Shown here: one piece after another, positions 48,615-57,596 of the stretch
Layout of the letters: every line of letters starts with the position of its first letter
How positions within the stretch are numbered: the stretch's first letter is position 1
Assembly (NCBI RefSeq): GCF_900188315.1
Contig: NZ_LT897781.1
Span: forward strand, 1,984,001-2,048,000
Length of the DNA: 64,000 nt
Origin: Marinobacter sp. es.042
GTDB taxonomy: Bacteria; Pseudomonadota; Gammaproteobacteria; Pseudomonadales; Oleiphilaceae
Direction of reading: 5' to 3'
The notes under the pieces: generated by a model
Databases searched by the model: none
Seen by the model: the letters and a program-made list of their open reading frames with translations, nothing else
Told to the model about the DNA's origin: nothing
Program-made: the position numbers and the translations under genes

Positions 48615-49610
48615 TCAACCCAGGTTCTTTTTCACAAACTTCTGGATCTCACCCACGATTCCGCTGCGGAAAGCCAAAACCGTAATCACGAAGATCACGC
48701 CTAGAATCGGGTCTACCCAGTCACGAAGTGCACCTTGAGACAGCTGGTACTCGATATTGACAACGAAGGTGGCGCCAACCACCGGGCCCAGCAGTGTTCC
48801 CATGCCGCCAACCAGGGTCATCAGTATCACCTCGCCCGACATGTGCCAGTGGGCATCGTAAAGGGAGGCCAACTGGAAGACTACGGACTTCATGGAACCG
48901 GCAAGCCCCGCCAGCGCCGCTGAAATCACGAAGGCCAGTACCTTGTAGCGATCCACGTTGTAGCCAAGGGAGACCGCCCGCGGCTCATTCTGCTTGATCG
49001 CCTTCAATACCTGTCCAAATGGACTATTAACGATCCGTTGGACCAGGAGATAGCAGGCAATGAACACCACCAGAACGAAATAATACATGTTGAAGTTATT
49101 CGCCAGGTCGATAAAACCCAAGAGCTCACCGCGGGGGATGCCGTGCATCCCATCCTCGCCGCCGGTGAACTCAGACTGGACGAAGAAGAAATACACAAGC
49201 TGGGCAAGCGCAAGGGTGACCATCGCGAAATAGATACCCTGGCGACGAATCGACAGCAACGCAAAGCCAGTACCAAGCACTGTGGCCGCCAGCGTGCCGG
49301 CGATGATGCCCATCTCCGTGCTGAGCCCGCTGTAATTACTGAGCAGATAACCGGTGGTATAGCCGCCTGTTGCGAGAAACGCCGCGTGCCCGAATGACAG
49401 CAGGCCGGTAAACCCGAACAGCAGGTTGAAGGCCACCGCGAATAGCGCGAAGCACAGGATCTTCATCAGGAAGACCGGGTAAATCACAAAGGGTGCGGCC
49501 AGTAGAATGAGCAAAAGCACGCCGTTCAGAATCAGTTTCTTGCGGTCCTGCGCAGCTTGTTCCTGAACAATAGCTTTGTGAATGTCGGCAGAATTGACTG
49601 GCTTATTCAT
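48615..49610 (-). CDS. livM: Branched-chain amino acid type ABC transporter permease LivM
   Basis: 331 residues with about ten helices. The LivM signature is in FNLLFGFTGLLSFGHAAFLA and in KAIKQNEPRAVSLGYNVDRY (EAA-like loop). ATG follows AGGAGGCGT. Last gene of the operon. Substrates of this family include branched-chain amino acids, urea, amides and aromatic acids; the operon context favours an organic acid. Confidence 0.92.
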   Translation of the reverse strand: MNKPVNSADIHKAIVQEQAAQDRKKLILNGVLLLILLAAPFVIYPVFLMKILCFALFAVAFNLLFGFTGLLSFGHAAFLATGGYTTGYLLSNYSGLSTEMGIIAGTLAATVLGTGFALLSIRRQGIYFAMVTLALAQLVYFFFVQSEFTGGEDGMHGIPRGELLGFIDLANNFNMYYFVLVVFIACYLLVQRIVNSPFGQVLKAIKQNEPRAVSLGYNVDRYKVLAFVISAALAGLAGSMKSVVFQLASLYDAHWHMSGEVILMTLVGGMGTLLGPVVGATFVVNIEYQLSQGALRDWVDPILGVIFVITVLAFRSGIVGEIQKFVKKNLG

Positions 49611-49612
49611 GT

Positions 49613-50500
49613 TTACGCCTCCTTACCGAACAAGCCACTGGGCCGGAACATCAGTACCAGAACCATGACCAGGAAAATGACCGCCGAAGACGCCGGCGGG
49701 TAGAAAGTTTTGGTGAGCCCTTCAATGACGCCCATGAGGATACCTGTGATAATCGCTCCGCCGATGGAGCCCATACCGCCGATAACCACAACTGCAAACA
49801 CCGTAATCAGGGTTGCCGAACCCATGACCGGCGTCACCGAGTAGATCGGAGCGGCCAGTACACCGGCGAACGCCGCCAGTGCCACACCAAATCCATAAGT
49901 CAGGCTGATTAGCAGAGGGACGTTAATACCAAAGCCCTGCATCAGCTGTGAATCCTCGGTGCCGGCCCGCAGGTAAGCGCCCAGCTTGGTTTTCTCGATC
50001 ACGAACCAGGTTGCAAAGCAGACGACCAGTGCCGCTACGATGACCCAGGCCCGATAGTACGGCATGAACATGAAACCGAGGTTGACGCCGCCTCTGAACA
50101 TCTCGGGCATGGTGTAACGAAGTCCGGAAACCCCGAACCAGTTCACCAAAACACCTGAGATGATAAGAGCAACACCAAAGGTCAGAAGCAGGCTGTAGAT
50201 GTGATCCTGCCCGGCAATACGGCGCAGCAGGAAATATTCGATGGCGACACCGAAAGCACCAACCAGAAGTGGCGCCAGCAATAAGGCGACCCAGTAATTC
50301 ACGCCCAGATAGTCGAACATCAGGACGGTGGTCATGGCGCCAAGCATATACATGGCGCCATGGGCGAAGTTGATGATCTTCAGCAAACCGAAGATGACCG
50401 CGAGCCCAAGGCTCAAAAGGGCGTAGAAGGCGCCGTTGATTATTCCGATCAGGAGCTGGCCGGAGAGCACAGCTAAAGGGACGCCGAAAATCATGGACAT
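49613..50500 (-). CDS. livH: Branched-chain amino acid type ABC transporter permease LivH
   Basis: 295 residues, hydrophobic. LLKIINFAHGAMYMLGAMTT and GGMGSIGGAIITGILMGVIE are characteristic LivH blocks. It lies 2 bp upstream of livM and forms the membrane channel with it. Confidence 0.92.
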   Translation of the reverse strand: MSMIFGVPLAVLSGQLLIGIINGAFYALLSLGLAVIFGLLKIINFAHGAMYMLGAMTTVLMFDYLGVNYWVALLLAPLLVGAFGVAIEYFLLRRIAGQDHIYSLLLTFGVALIISGVLVNWFGVSGLRYTMPEMFRGGVNLGFMFMPYYRAWVIVAALVVCFATWFVIEKTKLGAYLRAGTEDSQLMQGFGINVPLLISLTYGFGVALAAFAGVLAAPIYSVTPVMGSATLITVFAVVVIGGMGSIGGAIITGILMGVIEGLTKTFYPPASSAVIFLVMVLVLMFRPSGLFGKEA

Positions 50501-50560
50501 TGGGCTAACTCCAGAAGCAGCACAGGGATTGTTTTTTGGCTTTATTCTTTTCCGTTTTCA

Positions 50561-50594
50561 TGGGTTCGCCCTGCCCTGTTGCAGGACGAACCCA
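50561..50594. other. Hairpin between the binding-protein gene and livH
   Basis: GGGTTCG...CTGC and GCAG...CGAACCC make an imperfect 34-bp hairpin. There is no T-run, so partial termination or mRNA stabilisation, common after binding-protein genes, is more likely than full termination. Confidence 0.55.
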
Positions 50595-50606
50595 TAACGG
50601 TCGCTT

Positions 50607-51818
50607 TTAGTTATTGACCAGCTTGCACTTGCTCTCGGAGAGCGGACGGTAGGACTCTTCGGCCGGGATGGTCCGCAGAATCTTGTACAAATCCCACTCG
50701 TTCTTGGACTCGGCCGGGGTCTTCACTTCCGCCAGGTACATATCGTGCACCATGCGGCCGTCAACGCGGATCCTGCCGTTCTTGGCGAACATGTCGTTGA
50801 TGGGGGTGTCCATCATCTGCTTGCGCACGGTCTGGGCATCGTCAGAACCGGTTGCTTCGATGGCTTTCAGGTACTGCATGGCGCTGGAGTAGATACCGGC
50901 GTGTACCATAGTCGGACGAACGCCGGTTTCTTCCATGAAGCGATCAGACCACTCACGGGTCTCGTCGTTCATATCCCAGTACCAACCGGTAGTCAGCTGA
51001 ATACCCTGGGCAGTTTGGGCACCGAGCGCATGAACGTCGGTCAGGAACAGCAGGAGTGCCGCCAGAGTCTGGCCAGACTGGGTTACACCGAACTCACTGG
51101 CAGTGGTGATGGCGTTGGTTGTGTCAGCGCCGGCGTTTGCCAGACCGATCACGTCAGCACCGGATGCCTGGGCCTGAAGAATGAAGGATGAGAAGTCCTG
51201 GGTCGGGAACGGGTGCCGTACCGTACCAACAATTTCACCGCCGTTAGCTTCGACAACGCGAGTCACATCGCCTTCCAGTGCATGACCAAACGCGTAGTCC
51301 GCAGTCAGCATGTACCAGGTCTTGCCGCCTTCTTGGACTACCGCACTGGCAGTACCGTTGGCCAGCGGATAGGTATCGTAAACATAGTGGATATGGTTAG
51401 CGGTGCAGTGTTCGTTGGTGATGCTGGAAGCCGCTGAACCGGAGATGATACCGAGGCGATCGTTCTCTTCCAGAATCTTGCTCACGGCGATGGAAACAGA
51501 GGAGGCAACCATACCGGCCACCATGTCAACGTCCTCGTTTTCCACCCAGCGACGGACGGTGCTGGAAGAGGTATCGGGGCTGTTACGGTCATCGGCACTG
51601 ACCACTTCAATCTTGGCGCCGTTTACCTGGCCGCCGAAATCGGCAATCGCCATTTCCAAGGCTTTCAGCCCGTTTGGTCCTGCCAGGTCACGGTAGGTGC
51701 CGGACATGTCCGCCAGATAACCGATCTTGACGGTATCGTTCGAAATGGCCGCCTGGGCTCCGCCTGCCATCATGGCTGATGCAACGGCTGATGTCAGAAG
51801 CTTTTTCATCATTGTCAT
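50607..51818 (-). CDS. livJ: Periplasmic substrate-binding protein of the Liv-type transporter
   Basis: 403 residues with a signal peptide (MTMMKKLLTSAVASAMMAGG, cleavage AQA-AIS). The mature protein is a two-lobed type I periplasmic fold: VKIGYLADMSGTYRDLAGPN at the start and WVENEDVDMVAGMVASSVSI. Proteins of this subgroup with ABC-type aromatic-acid or amide transporters are common; the ligand is not predictable here. Confidence 0.88.
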   Translation of the reverse strand: MTMMKKLLTSAVASAMMAGGAQAAISNDTVKIGYLADMSGTYRDLAGPNGLKALEMAIADFGGQVNGAKIEVVSADDRNSPDTSSSTVRRWVENEDVDMVAGMVASSVSIAVSKILEENDRLGIISGSAASSITNEHCTANHIHYVYDTYPLANGTASAVVQEGGKTWYMLTADYAFGHALEGDVTRVVEANGGEIVGTVRHPFPTQDFSSFILQAQASGADVIGLANAGADTTNAITTASEFGVTQSGQTLAALLLFLTDVHALGAQTAQGIQLTTGWYWDMNDETREWSDRFMEETGVRPTMVHAGIYSSAMQYLKAIEATGSDDAQTVRKQMMDTPINDMFAKNGRIRVDGRMVHDMYLAEVKTPAESKNEWDLYKILRTIPAEESYRPLSESKCKLVNN

Positions 51819-51890
51819 TGTTGTATCTCCGCTACTGTCTTGCGTTGGTTCGGGTTGTTGTTACTTTTCTTGCTCTCGTCCTATCCGGGA

Positions 51891-52613
51891 TCAGACCCCC
51901 AAATAGCCATCCAGCACCGACTGTTTTGCACTCAGTTCGTTGGCGCTGACTTCTTCCACAATCTGACCGTGCTCAACAACGTAATGACGGTCGGCTAACG
52001 GTGCTGCGAAGTGGAAATTCTGTTCAACCAGGACAATGGTCAGGCCCTTGTTTTTCAGGGCGATCAGGACCTCCCCCAGCTTTTCTACAATAACCGGTGC
52101 CAGGCCCTCGGTGATCTCGTCCAGCAACAGCATATTGGCGCCGGTGCGCAGAATACGCGCCATGGCCAACATCTGCTGCTCGCCACCGGACAGCTTGCTG
52201 CCCTGGCTGAAACGGCGTTCATAGAGGTTGGGGAACATGTTGTAGATTTCTTCCAGACTCATGCCGCCGCTACGCACGATCGGCGGTAGTGTCAGGTTCT
52301 CCTGGACACTCAGTGAGGAAAAAATGCCCCGATGTTCGGGGCAATACCCGACACCCAACCTGGCAATATGATGAGGCGCACAGGACATGGTTTCCTCACC
52401 GTTAATCATGATGGAGCCCGTTCGCCGGCCAACCATGTTCATAATGGCTTTGAGCGTTGTGCTGCGGCCTGCGCCATTGCGGCCCAACAAAGTCACCAGC
52501 TCTCCGCGGTTAACCACCATGTCGATGCCGTGGAGGATGTGCGATTCGCCATAGAAGGCGTGCAATCCGGAGAGACGAAGCTGTTCGTACTCACGCTCTG
52601 TATTCTTGCTCAT
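51891..52613 (-). CDS. livF: ABC transporter ATPase LivF
   Basis: 240 residues. Signature SGGEQQMLAMARI, Walker B MLLLDEITEGLAP and H-loop region VLVEQNF are intact. Walker A reads GRNGAGRST, with Arg in place of the usual Lys. It overlaps livG by 4 bp and pairs with LivG to power uptake. Confidence 0.9.
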   Translation of the reverse strand: MSKNTEREYEQLRLSGLHAFYGESHILHGIDMVVNRGELVTLLGRNGAGRSTTLKAIMNMVGRRTGSIMINGEETMSCAPHHIARLGVGYCPEHRGIFSSLSVQENLTLPPIVRSGGMSLEEIYNMFPNLYERRFSQGSKLSGGEQQMLAMARILRTGANMLLLDEITEGLAPVIVEKLGEVLIALKNKGLTIVLVEQNFHFAAPLADRHYVVEHGQIVEEVSANELSAKQSVLDGYLGV

Positions 52614-53413
52614 TGCGCTGCCTCCGCCTGATCGTTTTTGGCGATGGGGCCGCGCTCTCCGCTGCCATCACTCCCCATATAGACCTCGCGAACCCGTGGA
52701 TCGCCGGAAACCGTCGCGTAATCGCCTTCGGTCAGAACAGCGCCCTGAGCCAGCACGGTGATGCGATCACAAAGTTTGCTGACTACGCTGAGGTTGTGCT
52801 CAACCATCAGGACAGTTCGTCCCTCGGCAGCCTTGCGTACCAGTTCCACAACGCGATCAACGTCTTCCGAACCCATGCCCTGGGTTGGCTCGTCCAGCAA
52901 CAAAAGTTGGGGCTCCATGGCAAGCGTGGTGGCCAGTTCCAGCGCCCGTTTACGCCCGTAAGCCAACTCAACCGTGGTGGTGTTGGCGAACTCGGCCAGC
53001 CCAACTGCATCCAGAAGTTCCATGCAGCGCTCGTTGAGTTTGTGCAGGGAGTTTCCCGATTTCCAGAAACTGAAGGAGGTGCCCTCAAACGTCTGCAAGG
53101 CAACCCGGATGTTCTCCAGCGCGGTCATGTGTGGGAATACGGCTGAGATCTGAAACGAGCGAACAATGCCTTGGCGGGCAATGGCGGCAGACTTCATAGT
53201 GGTGATGTCCTGATCCTTGAACAGGATCTGGCCGCGAGTCGGGATCAGGAATTTGGTGAGCAGATTGAAGACCGTGGTCTTGCCGGCACCGTTGGGACCG
53301 ATCAGGGCGTGAATGTGGCCTTTCTGGACCTTAAGGTTCACGTCGTCGACCGCAACAAAGCCCTTGAATTCTTTGACAAGGTTACGGGTCTCCAGAACAA
53401 ACTGTTCACTCAT
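52610..53413 (-). CDS. livG: ABC transporter ATPase LivG
   Basis: 267 residues. Walker A GPNGAGKTT is canonical. The signature region is unusual (VELAYGRKRALELATTLAME, the LivG form of the C-loop) and Walker B is LLLDEPTQGMG. First transporter gene after the alpha/beta hydrolase gene, with a 78-bp gap containing a palindrome that may hold an internal promoter. Confidence 0.92.
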   Translation of the reverse strand: MSEQFVLETRNLVKEFKGFVAVDDVNLKVQKGHIHALIGPNGAGKTTVFNLLTKFLIPTRGQILFKDQDITTMKSAAIARQGIVRSFQISAVFPHMTALENIRVALQTFEGTSFSFWKSGNSLHKLNERCMELLDAVGLAEFANTTTVELAYGRKRALELATTLAMEPQLLLLDEPTQGMGSEDVDRVVELVRKAAEGRTVLMVEHNLSVVSKLCDRITVLAQGAVLTEGDYATVSGDPRVREVYMGSDGSGERGPIAKNDQAEAAQ

Positions 53414-53466
53414 GAGCCAATCTACCTTTGTTATTTTTGTGCGTTTTATCTAATCACCAGATTAGA

Positions 53467-53488
53467 TTGACGTATACGTAAACGTCAA
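53467..53488. promoter_or_regulatory. Palindrome upstream of livG
   Basis: A 22-base near-perfect palindrome (TTGACGT at one end, ACGTCAA at the other, centre ATACGTAA). It shares 13 of 16 bases with 56423-56438 in the promoter region of the ligase gene. From memory it resembles boxes of MerR-type LiuR regulators of acyl-CoA catabolism; that is an inference. Confidence 0.5.
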
Positions 53489-53491
53489 CAC

Positions 53492-54295
53492 TTAATTGCA
53501 GTTTTTAGGTAAACTCTCGCTACGCAAAAAGTCGTATAGAAGGTCTACTAGCTGGTCCTGCTTTTCCAGGTGGGGCGAATGCCCGGCATCCTCAAGAAGG
53601 AGGCCCTGGGCGTTTGACCCGATGCCAGCAACTATGTCTGTGACCTGCTCTGGCACCCCGTACTCATCGTTCTCCCCCTGAATGATCATAGTCGGACATT
53701 CGATTGCCGCCAGCCAGCGACTGAAATCCATCGCTGCCTGAAACGCCTCATCGCGCCAGACTGTCTGCCAGGCGTTGAAAATATCGTCGGTCCGGTTGCC
53801 GTGATACCGTGCCAGGCGATCCCGGATATCCGTCTCCCGATAGCGAACGGCCATTTCCTCTATACCGGCAAGAGTGAGGTGATCGGCATAAATGTGCGCT
53901 GCCATGGTCATCAGCGCCTTCACACGATCACCCATGGCACCTGCCGCCACGAGGGCGATGGAACCGCCGTCGCTGTGCCCTATCAGCACAACCTCACTGA
54001 TCTCGAGCTTGTCCAGCAACCGGGGCAACCACTGGTGACCGGCAACTTCAAGGTAATCGTAAGGGCGCGGTAGCTCTTCGTCAGAAGAATGACCGTAGCC
54101 CTGGCGATTGTAGATCAGTGCATCGCAGCCGGTGGCTTTCGCCAGTTTTTCCGGAAATTTCCGCCACAGCGCAATACTGCCAAGGGACTCATGTAAAAAG
54201 ACCAGAACCGGACCTATTGGTTCCTTCTGCTGTATCCGCCTGACTTCCAGCTCGACACCCTCACCCAGCGGCACCATCATGTCTCGAATCTGCAT
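53492..54295 (-). CDS. Alpha/beta hydrolase
   Basis: 267 residues. Nucleophile elbow VLIGHSDGGSIAL (GHSDG), oxyanion region LVFLHESLGSIALWRKFPEK, catalytic Asp in IIQGENDEYG and His in LEDAGHSPHLEK. Could cleave an ester or a thioester. It lies between the thioesterase gene and the transporter genes. Confidence 0.9.
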   Translation of the reverse strand: MQIRDMMVPLGEGVELEVRRIQQKEPIGPVLVFLHESLGSIALWRKFPEKLAKATGCDALIYNRQGYGHSSDEELPRPYDYLEVAGHQWLPRLLDKLEISEVVLIGHSDGGSIALVAAGAMGDRVKALMTMAAHIYADHLTLAGIEEMAVRYRETDIRDRLARYHGNRTDDIFNAWQTVWRDEAFQAAMDFSRWLAAIECPTMIIQGENDEYGVPEQVTDIVAGIGSNAQGLLLEDAGHSPHLEKQDQLVDLLYDFLRSESLPKNCN

Positions 54296-54299
54296 GTCG

Positions 54300-54716
54300 T
54301 TACCGATTCGGGGGGATGGAGTAGGTCATGGTGGAGTGAGCCACGGGCTCTTCGGCACCTTCGGAATATACGAACACTTCGCCCACGCCCATGGTGCGTC
54401 CGACTTTCAGCATGGTGGCACGGGCCCAGATAGGCTGATGCGCCACCGGCTTGCGCAGAAAATTAATGTTCAGATTGGTGGTCACCGCCAGGGGAACCAG
54501 GCCAATCTTGCTCAACAGCGCCGCATAAAGGGTGACATCCGCCAGCCCCATCATGGCCGGCCCGGAGACGGTGCCCCCGGGCCTGAGATGCGCCTCATCC
54601 ACTTCCAGTTTCATCTCTGCCCAGCCATCCCCGAGCTTCTGCAGGGTGCCGTAGGCCTCCCCCTGCGGAAACTGCTCGTCAAGGAAGGCCTGCAGCTCTT
54701 CGAACGTAATGATCAT
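54300..54716 (-). CDS. PaaI-family hot-dog thioesterase
   Basis: 138 residues, hot-dog fold. GGTVSGPAMMGLADVTLYAA is the long helix with the catalytic acidic residue (family GG-x4-GP-x3-x-LAD), and INFLRKPVAHQPIWARATML is the second block. Acts on acyl-CoA, fitting the adjacent ligase. Overlaps the ligase gene by 4 bp. Confidence 0.88.
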   Translation of the reverse strand: MIITFEELQAFLDEQFPQGEAYGTLQKLGDGWAEMKLEVDEAHLRPGGTVSGPAMMGLADVTLYAALLSKIGLVPLAVTTNLNINFLRKPVAHQPIWARATMLKVGRTMGVGEVFVYSEGAEEPVAHSTMTYSIPPNR

Positions 54717-56368
54717 GCGCCGATTTCTTCCTTGGCCTGATTACGCAGGACAAAACGCTGGATCTTGCCACTGGGGGTCTTGGGCAGCTCGTCAACGAAC
54801 TCGATCTCCCGCGGGAAGGCGTGGGTAGACAGCCGGCGACGCACCAGTTCCTGAAGTTCGTCTTTCAGGGCCTGCTCGTCTCCGAGGGCATAATCCCCCT
54901 TGATCACCACGTAAGCCTTGATGATGGAACCGCGCTTTTCATCCGGCTTGCCAACAACACCTGATTCCGCCACAGCGGCGTGCTCGAGCAGTGTGCTCTC
55001 CACGTCTGCCGGGCCCACCCGGTAACCCGCCGTGGTGATGATGTCATCATCCCTGCCACTGAAGGAGAAGTTGCCATTGCCGTGGTTGATGACCATGTCA
55101 CCGGTGAGGTAGTAGCCGTTAACGAACGGGTCCTTTTCACCCCAGGTGTAACCGTCGAAGTGGAAAAGCGGGGACGCTTTTACGTCAACCGCCAGCTGAC
55201 CAACTTCACCCTCGCCTACTACCTCATTTTTCTCGTTCAGCGCGACCACCTTGTGGCCAGGAGAGGCATAGCCCATGGAGCCTTCACGAACCGGATGTGC
55301 AAGACCATGGAAATTGCAGCAGGTCATGCCAGTCTCGGTCTGGCCGTAATGATCTTTAACCGGGCAGTAGTGACGGTTGCGAATCCAGTTCACTACTTCC
55401 GGGTTCAAAGGCTCGCCGGCGCTGCTGGCAACCCGAAGGCCCAGGTTCTCGCCTTCCGGCAGTACGTGATCGTTCGCCTTGAGCAAACGGTAAGCCGTAG
55501 GTGCCGCAGCCAGGTTGGTGATCTTGTACTTGCGGATCATGTCGTAGGTGGATTCCGGGGTAAAACCACCCGGGTTGAAATGCGTGGCGTGGCCCATTAG
55601 CAGTGGCCCAACTACGGCATAGTAAAGACCGTAGGCCCAACCGGGATCGGCCACGTTCCAGAACCTGTCGCCATCCTGAAGATCAATGGCGTATTTCATG
55701 TAAACATAGAACGCCAGCAGCGCTTTGGCCGGTACCGCAACACCCTTGGACTTGCCCACGGTGCCGGAAGTGAACATCTGCAGGAACGGATCGTCGCCCT
55801 TGATCATGACAGGCTCAAAATCGCTCGGCTGGGCCGCCAGGGTCTCTTCGAAGTCAGGGATGTCCGCGCCAATCTCACTGGCGTTTACACCCACAACCGG
55901 CGGGCAAACCTTAACATCGTTCAGCTTGGGATAGTTCTCCGGGTTAGTTACCACCAGCTTGGTGCTGGCTCGCTCAAACCGGTACTCGATGGCCCCGGAA
56001 CCAAACGCCGTGAACAGCGGCTGATACACGGCACCAGCACGCAAGGTTCCGGCGATAACGATCAGCAGCTCCGGAGTGCGCGGCAGGAGTGCAGCAACCC
56101 GATCGCCCTTTCCGATGCCCTGGGATTTCAGATAATTGGCAAAACGCGCAGAGGCTTCTTTCAGCTCGGCGAAAGTCAGAGTGCCGTCACCGCCATCTTC
56201 GGTTTCGTAATAAAGCGCAACCCGACTCGGGTCATCTGCCCACTTGTCGCAGATCTCGTGGCATACATTGAGCCCGCTATCCAGACGTCCATCCAGGATG
56301 TCCGCTTCCAGAGCAGCAGGATCGAAGTTGTTGTAAACGTCGGTATATTCCGGAAGGCTCATTCTCAA
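54713..56368 (-). CDS. AMP-dependent acyl-CoA synthetase
   Basis: 551 residues of the ANL superfamily. A3 loop MFTSGTVGKSKGVAVP, A5-like region DHYGQTETGMTCCNFHG, hinge region FSFSGRDDDIITTAGYRVGP and the catalytic Lys in KTPSGKIQRF near the C-terminus. It activates a carboxylic acid to its CoA thioester; the chain type is unknown but resembles MACS and acetyl-CoA synthetase-like enzymes. First gene of the liv/acyl operon. Confidence 0.9.
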   Translation of the reverse strand: MRMSLPEYTDVYNNFDPAALEADILDGRLDSGLNVCHEICDKWADDPSRVALYYETEDGGDGTLTFAELKEASARFANYLKSQGIGKGDRVAALLPRTPELLIVIAGTLRAGAVYQPLFTAFGSGAIEYRFERASTKLVVTNPENYPKLNDVKVCPPVVGVNASEIGADIPDFEETLAAQPSDFEPVMIKGDDPFLQMFTSGTVGKSKGVAVPAKALLAFYVYMKYAIDLQDGDRFWNVADPGWAYGLYYAVVGPLLMGHATHFNPGGFTPESTYDMIRKYKITNLAAAPTAYRLLKANDHVLPEGENLGLRVASSAGEPLNPEVVNWIRNRHYCPVKDHYGQTETGMTCCNFHGLAHPVREGSMGYASPGHKVVALNEKNEVVGEGEVGQLAVDVKASPLFHFDGYTWGEKDPFVNGYYLTGDMVINHGNGNFSFSGRDDDIITTAGYRVGPADVESTLLEHAAVAESGVVGKPDEKRGSIIKAYVVIKGDYALGDEQALKDELQELVRRRLSTHAFPREIEFVDELPKTPSGKIQRFVLRNQAKEEIGA

Positions 56369-56422
56369 CTCCTGTTGTTTTTATCATTGAAAGCACGGGT
56401 CAAGGTTTAGCACAGGCTTCAC

Positions 56423-56438
56423 TTTACGTAAAGGTAAA
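56423..56438. promoter_or_regulatory. Palindrome upstream of the acyl-CoA ligase gene
   Basis: TTTACGTAAAGGTAAA, an inverted repeat TTTAC-N6-GTAAA, 54 bp before the ligase start and so within the expected promoter. Related to the palindrome at 53467-53488, which points to one regulator for both promoters. Confidence 0.5.
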
Positions 56439-56488
56439 CTTTAGACCAAAAAGGAAGAAATCTGCGGGGCTTTATGAGCAGGAAAAGC

Positions 56489-56512
56489 GGGTGCGACAGG
56501 CCTGCCGCACCC
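56489..56512 (-). terminator. Possible terminator behind the racemase-like gene
   Basis: GGGTGCG and CGCACCC form a GC-rich stem followed on the minus strand by GCTTTTCC. The T-run is short. Confidence 0.5.
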
Positions 56513-56534
56513 TTGGGGGGATCAAACACAAAAA

Positions 56535-57596
56535 TCAGGATTTCGGTGTGATCTTCCCGGGATGGCGGCTTGAAAGTATGTGGTGCAGGGAGCCGCACTC
56601 CACCATAGGATCATCGCAATTGACCACGATGTCGGAGCGGGCAATGACATAGCCCTTGCCGGTGATGCTGTTTTTGATCACCTGGTACTCACCCTCTACC
56701 TCAACGGAAGTGAATTCACCGATAAAGCCCGTCTCTCTGAGGGAAACGGTTTCCAGCTTGTCGCCCGGTTTGATGCTGCCTTCGTAGTTCATCAACGCCA
56801 GACGGGCGGACGTGCCAGTGCCCGTTGTGCTCCGACAGATCACCCCGGGATGCACATAGGTTGCCGAGCGGGACCGGTAATAGCCCTCTGCCACATGTTC
56901 CACGGGGCCCATGAAGTGCAGGAACGGCAGTGGCCCTACGTCGCCAAGCGTATAATGGGAAAAGCCCCGCTCTGCCTGAATCGCCTCGACAATGGCGTGG
57001 GCGGTTTCAGCGAGTTTGCGTTCTTCGTCCAGGGTCAGATCAAAGCCCATGCTGGCTGCATCAACCAGGGCATAAAAGCCGCCGCTGTATGCAACGCTGT
57101 AGGTGATCTCGCCCAGCGAAGGCACGTCGATGGTGGCCTTGTAGGTGTGGATATAGCTGGGCAGACCTTCACAGGTGATGGCTTCTACCACTCCGTCGTG
57201 CACCGTCGCTTCAATCTGAACCAGTCCGGCGGGCGACTCCAGTATAAAACTCTGCTGGCCCTCCTGTTTTGGCACAATGCCCGCTTCCAGCACCGCAGTA
57301 GCCGTACAGATGGTGTTGGAGCCCGAGTAGATAGGGTAGCCCATGACTTCCATGATGATGTAACCGGCGGCAGCTCGCGGATCCGTGGGCGGCACCAACA
57401 GATCCACAGACATCTCCGGTATCCCGTAGGGCTCTTCCAGCAAAAGCCGGCGTAGACCGTCGGCGTCATCCCGCAGGTACTCCATCTGCGCTCGCACGGT
57501 ATCGCCGGGCAACAGATCAATGCCACCGGTCACGATCCGGCTGACATCACCGCCGGCATGGGTATCCATCAACTGAATGGTCAGTTCCGGTTTCAT
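56535..57596 (-). CDS. Proline racemase family protein lacking both catalytic cysteines
   Basis: 353 residues from ATG 57596 (MKPELTIQLMDTHAGGDVSR, the family start). In place of the first active-site MCGH it has YSGSN (Ser91), and in place of the SPCGTGTSA of the second site it has STTGTGTSA (Thr258). trans-3-hydroxyproline dehydratases have Cys plus Thr; Ser plus Thr is neither racemase nor the standard dehydratase pattern. It is coupled to the MDR gene upstream (ATGA). An isomerase or lyase on a proline-like or other amino acid remains possible. Confidence 0.85.
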   Translation of the reverse strand: MKPELTIQLMDTHAGGDVSRIVTGGIDLLPGDTVRAQMEYLRDDADGLRRLLLEEPYGIPEMSVDLLVPPTDPRAAAGYIIMEVMGYPIYSGSNTICTATAVLEAGIVPKQEGQQSFILESPAGLVQIEATVHDGVVEAITCEGLPSYIHTYKATIDVPSLGEITYSVAYSGGFYALVDAASMGFDLTLDEERKLAETAHAIVEAIQAERGFSHYTLGDVGPLPFLHFMGPVEHVAEGYYRSRSATYVHPGVICRSTTGTGTSARLALMNYEGSIKPGDKLETVSLRETGFIGEFTSVEVEGEYQVIKNSITGKGYVIARSDIVVNCDDPMVECGSLHHILSSRHPGKITPKS

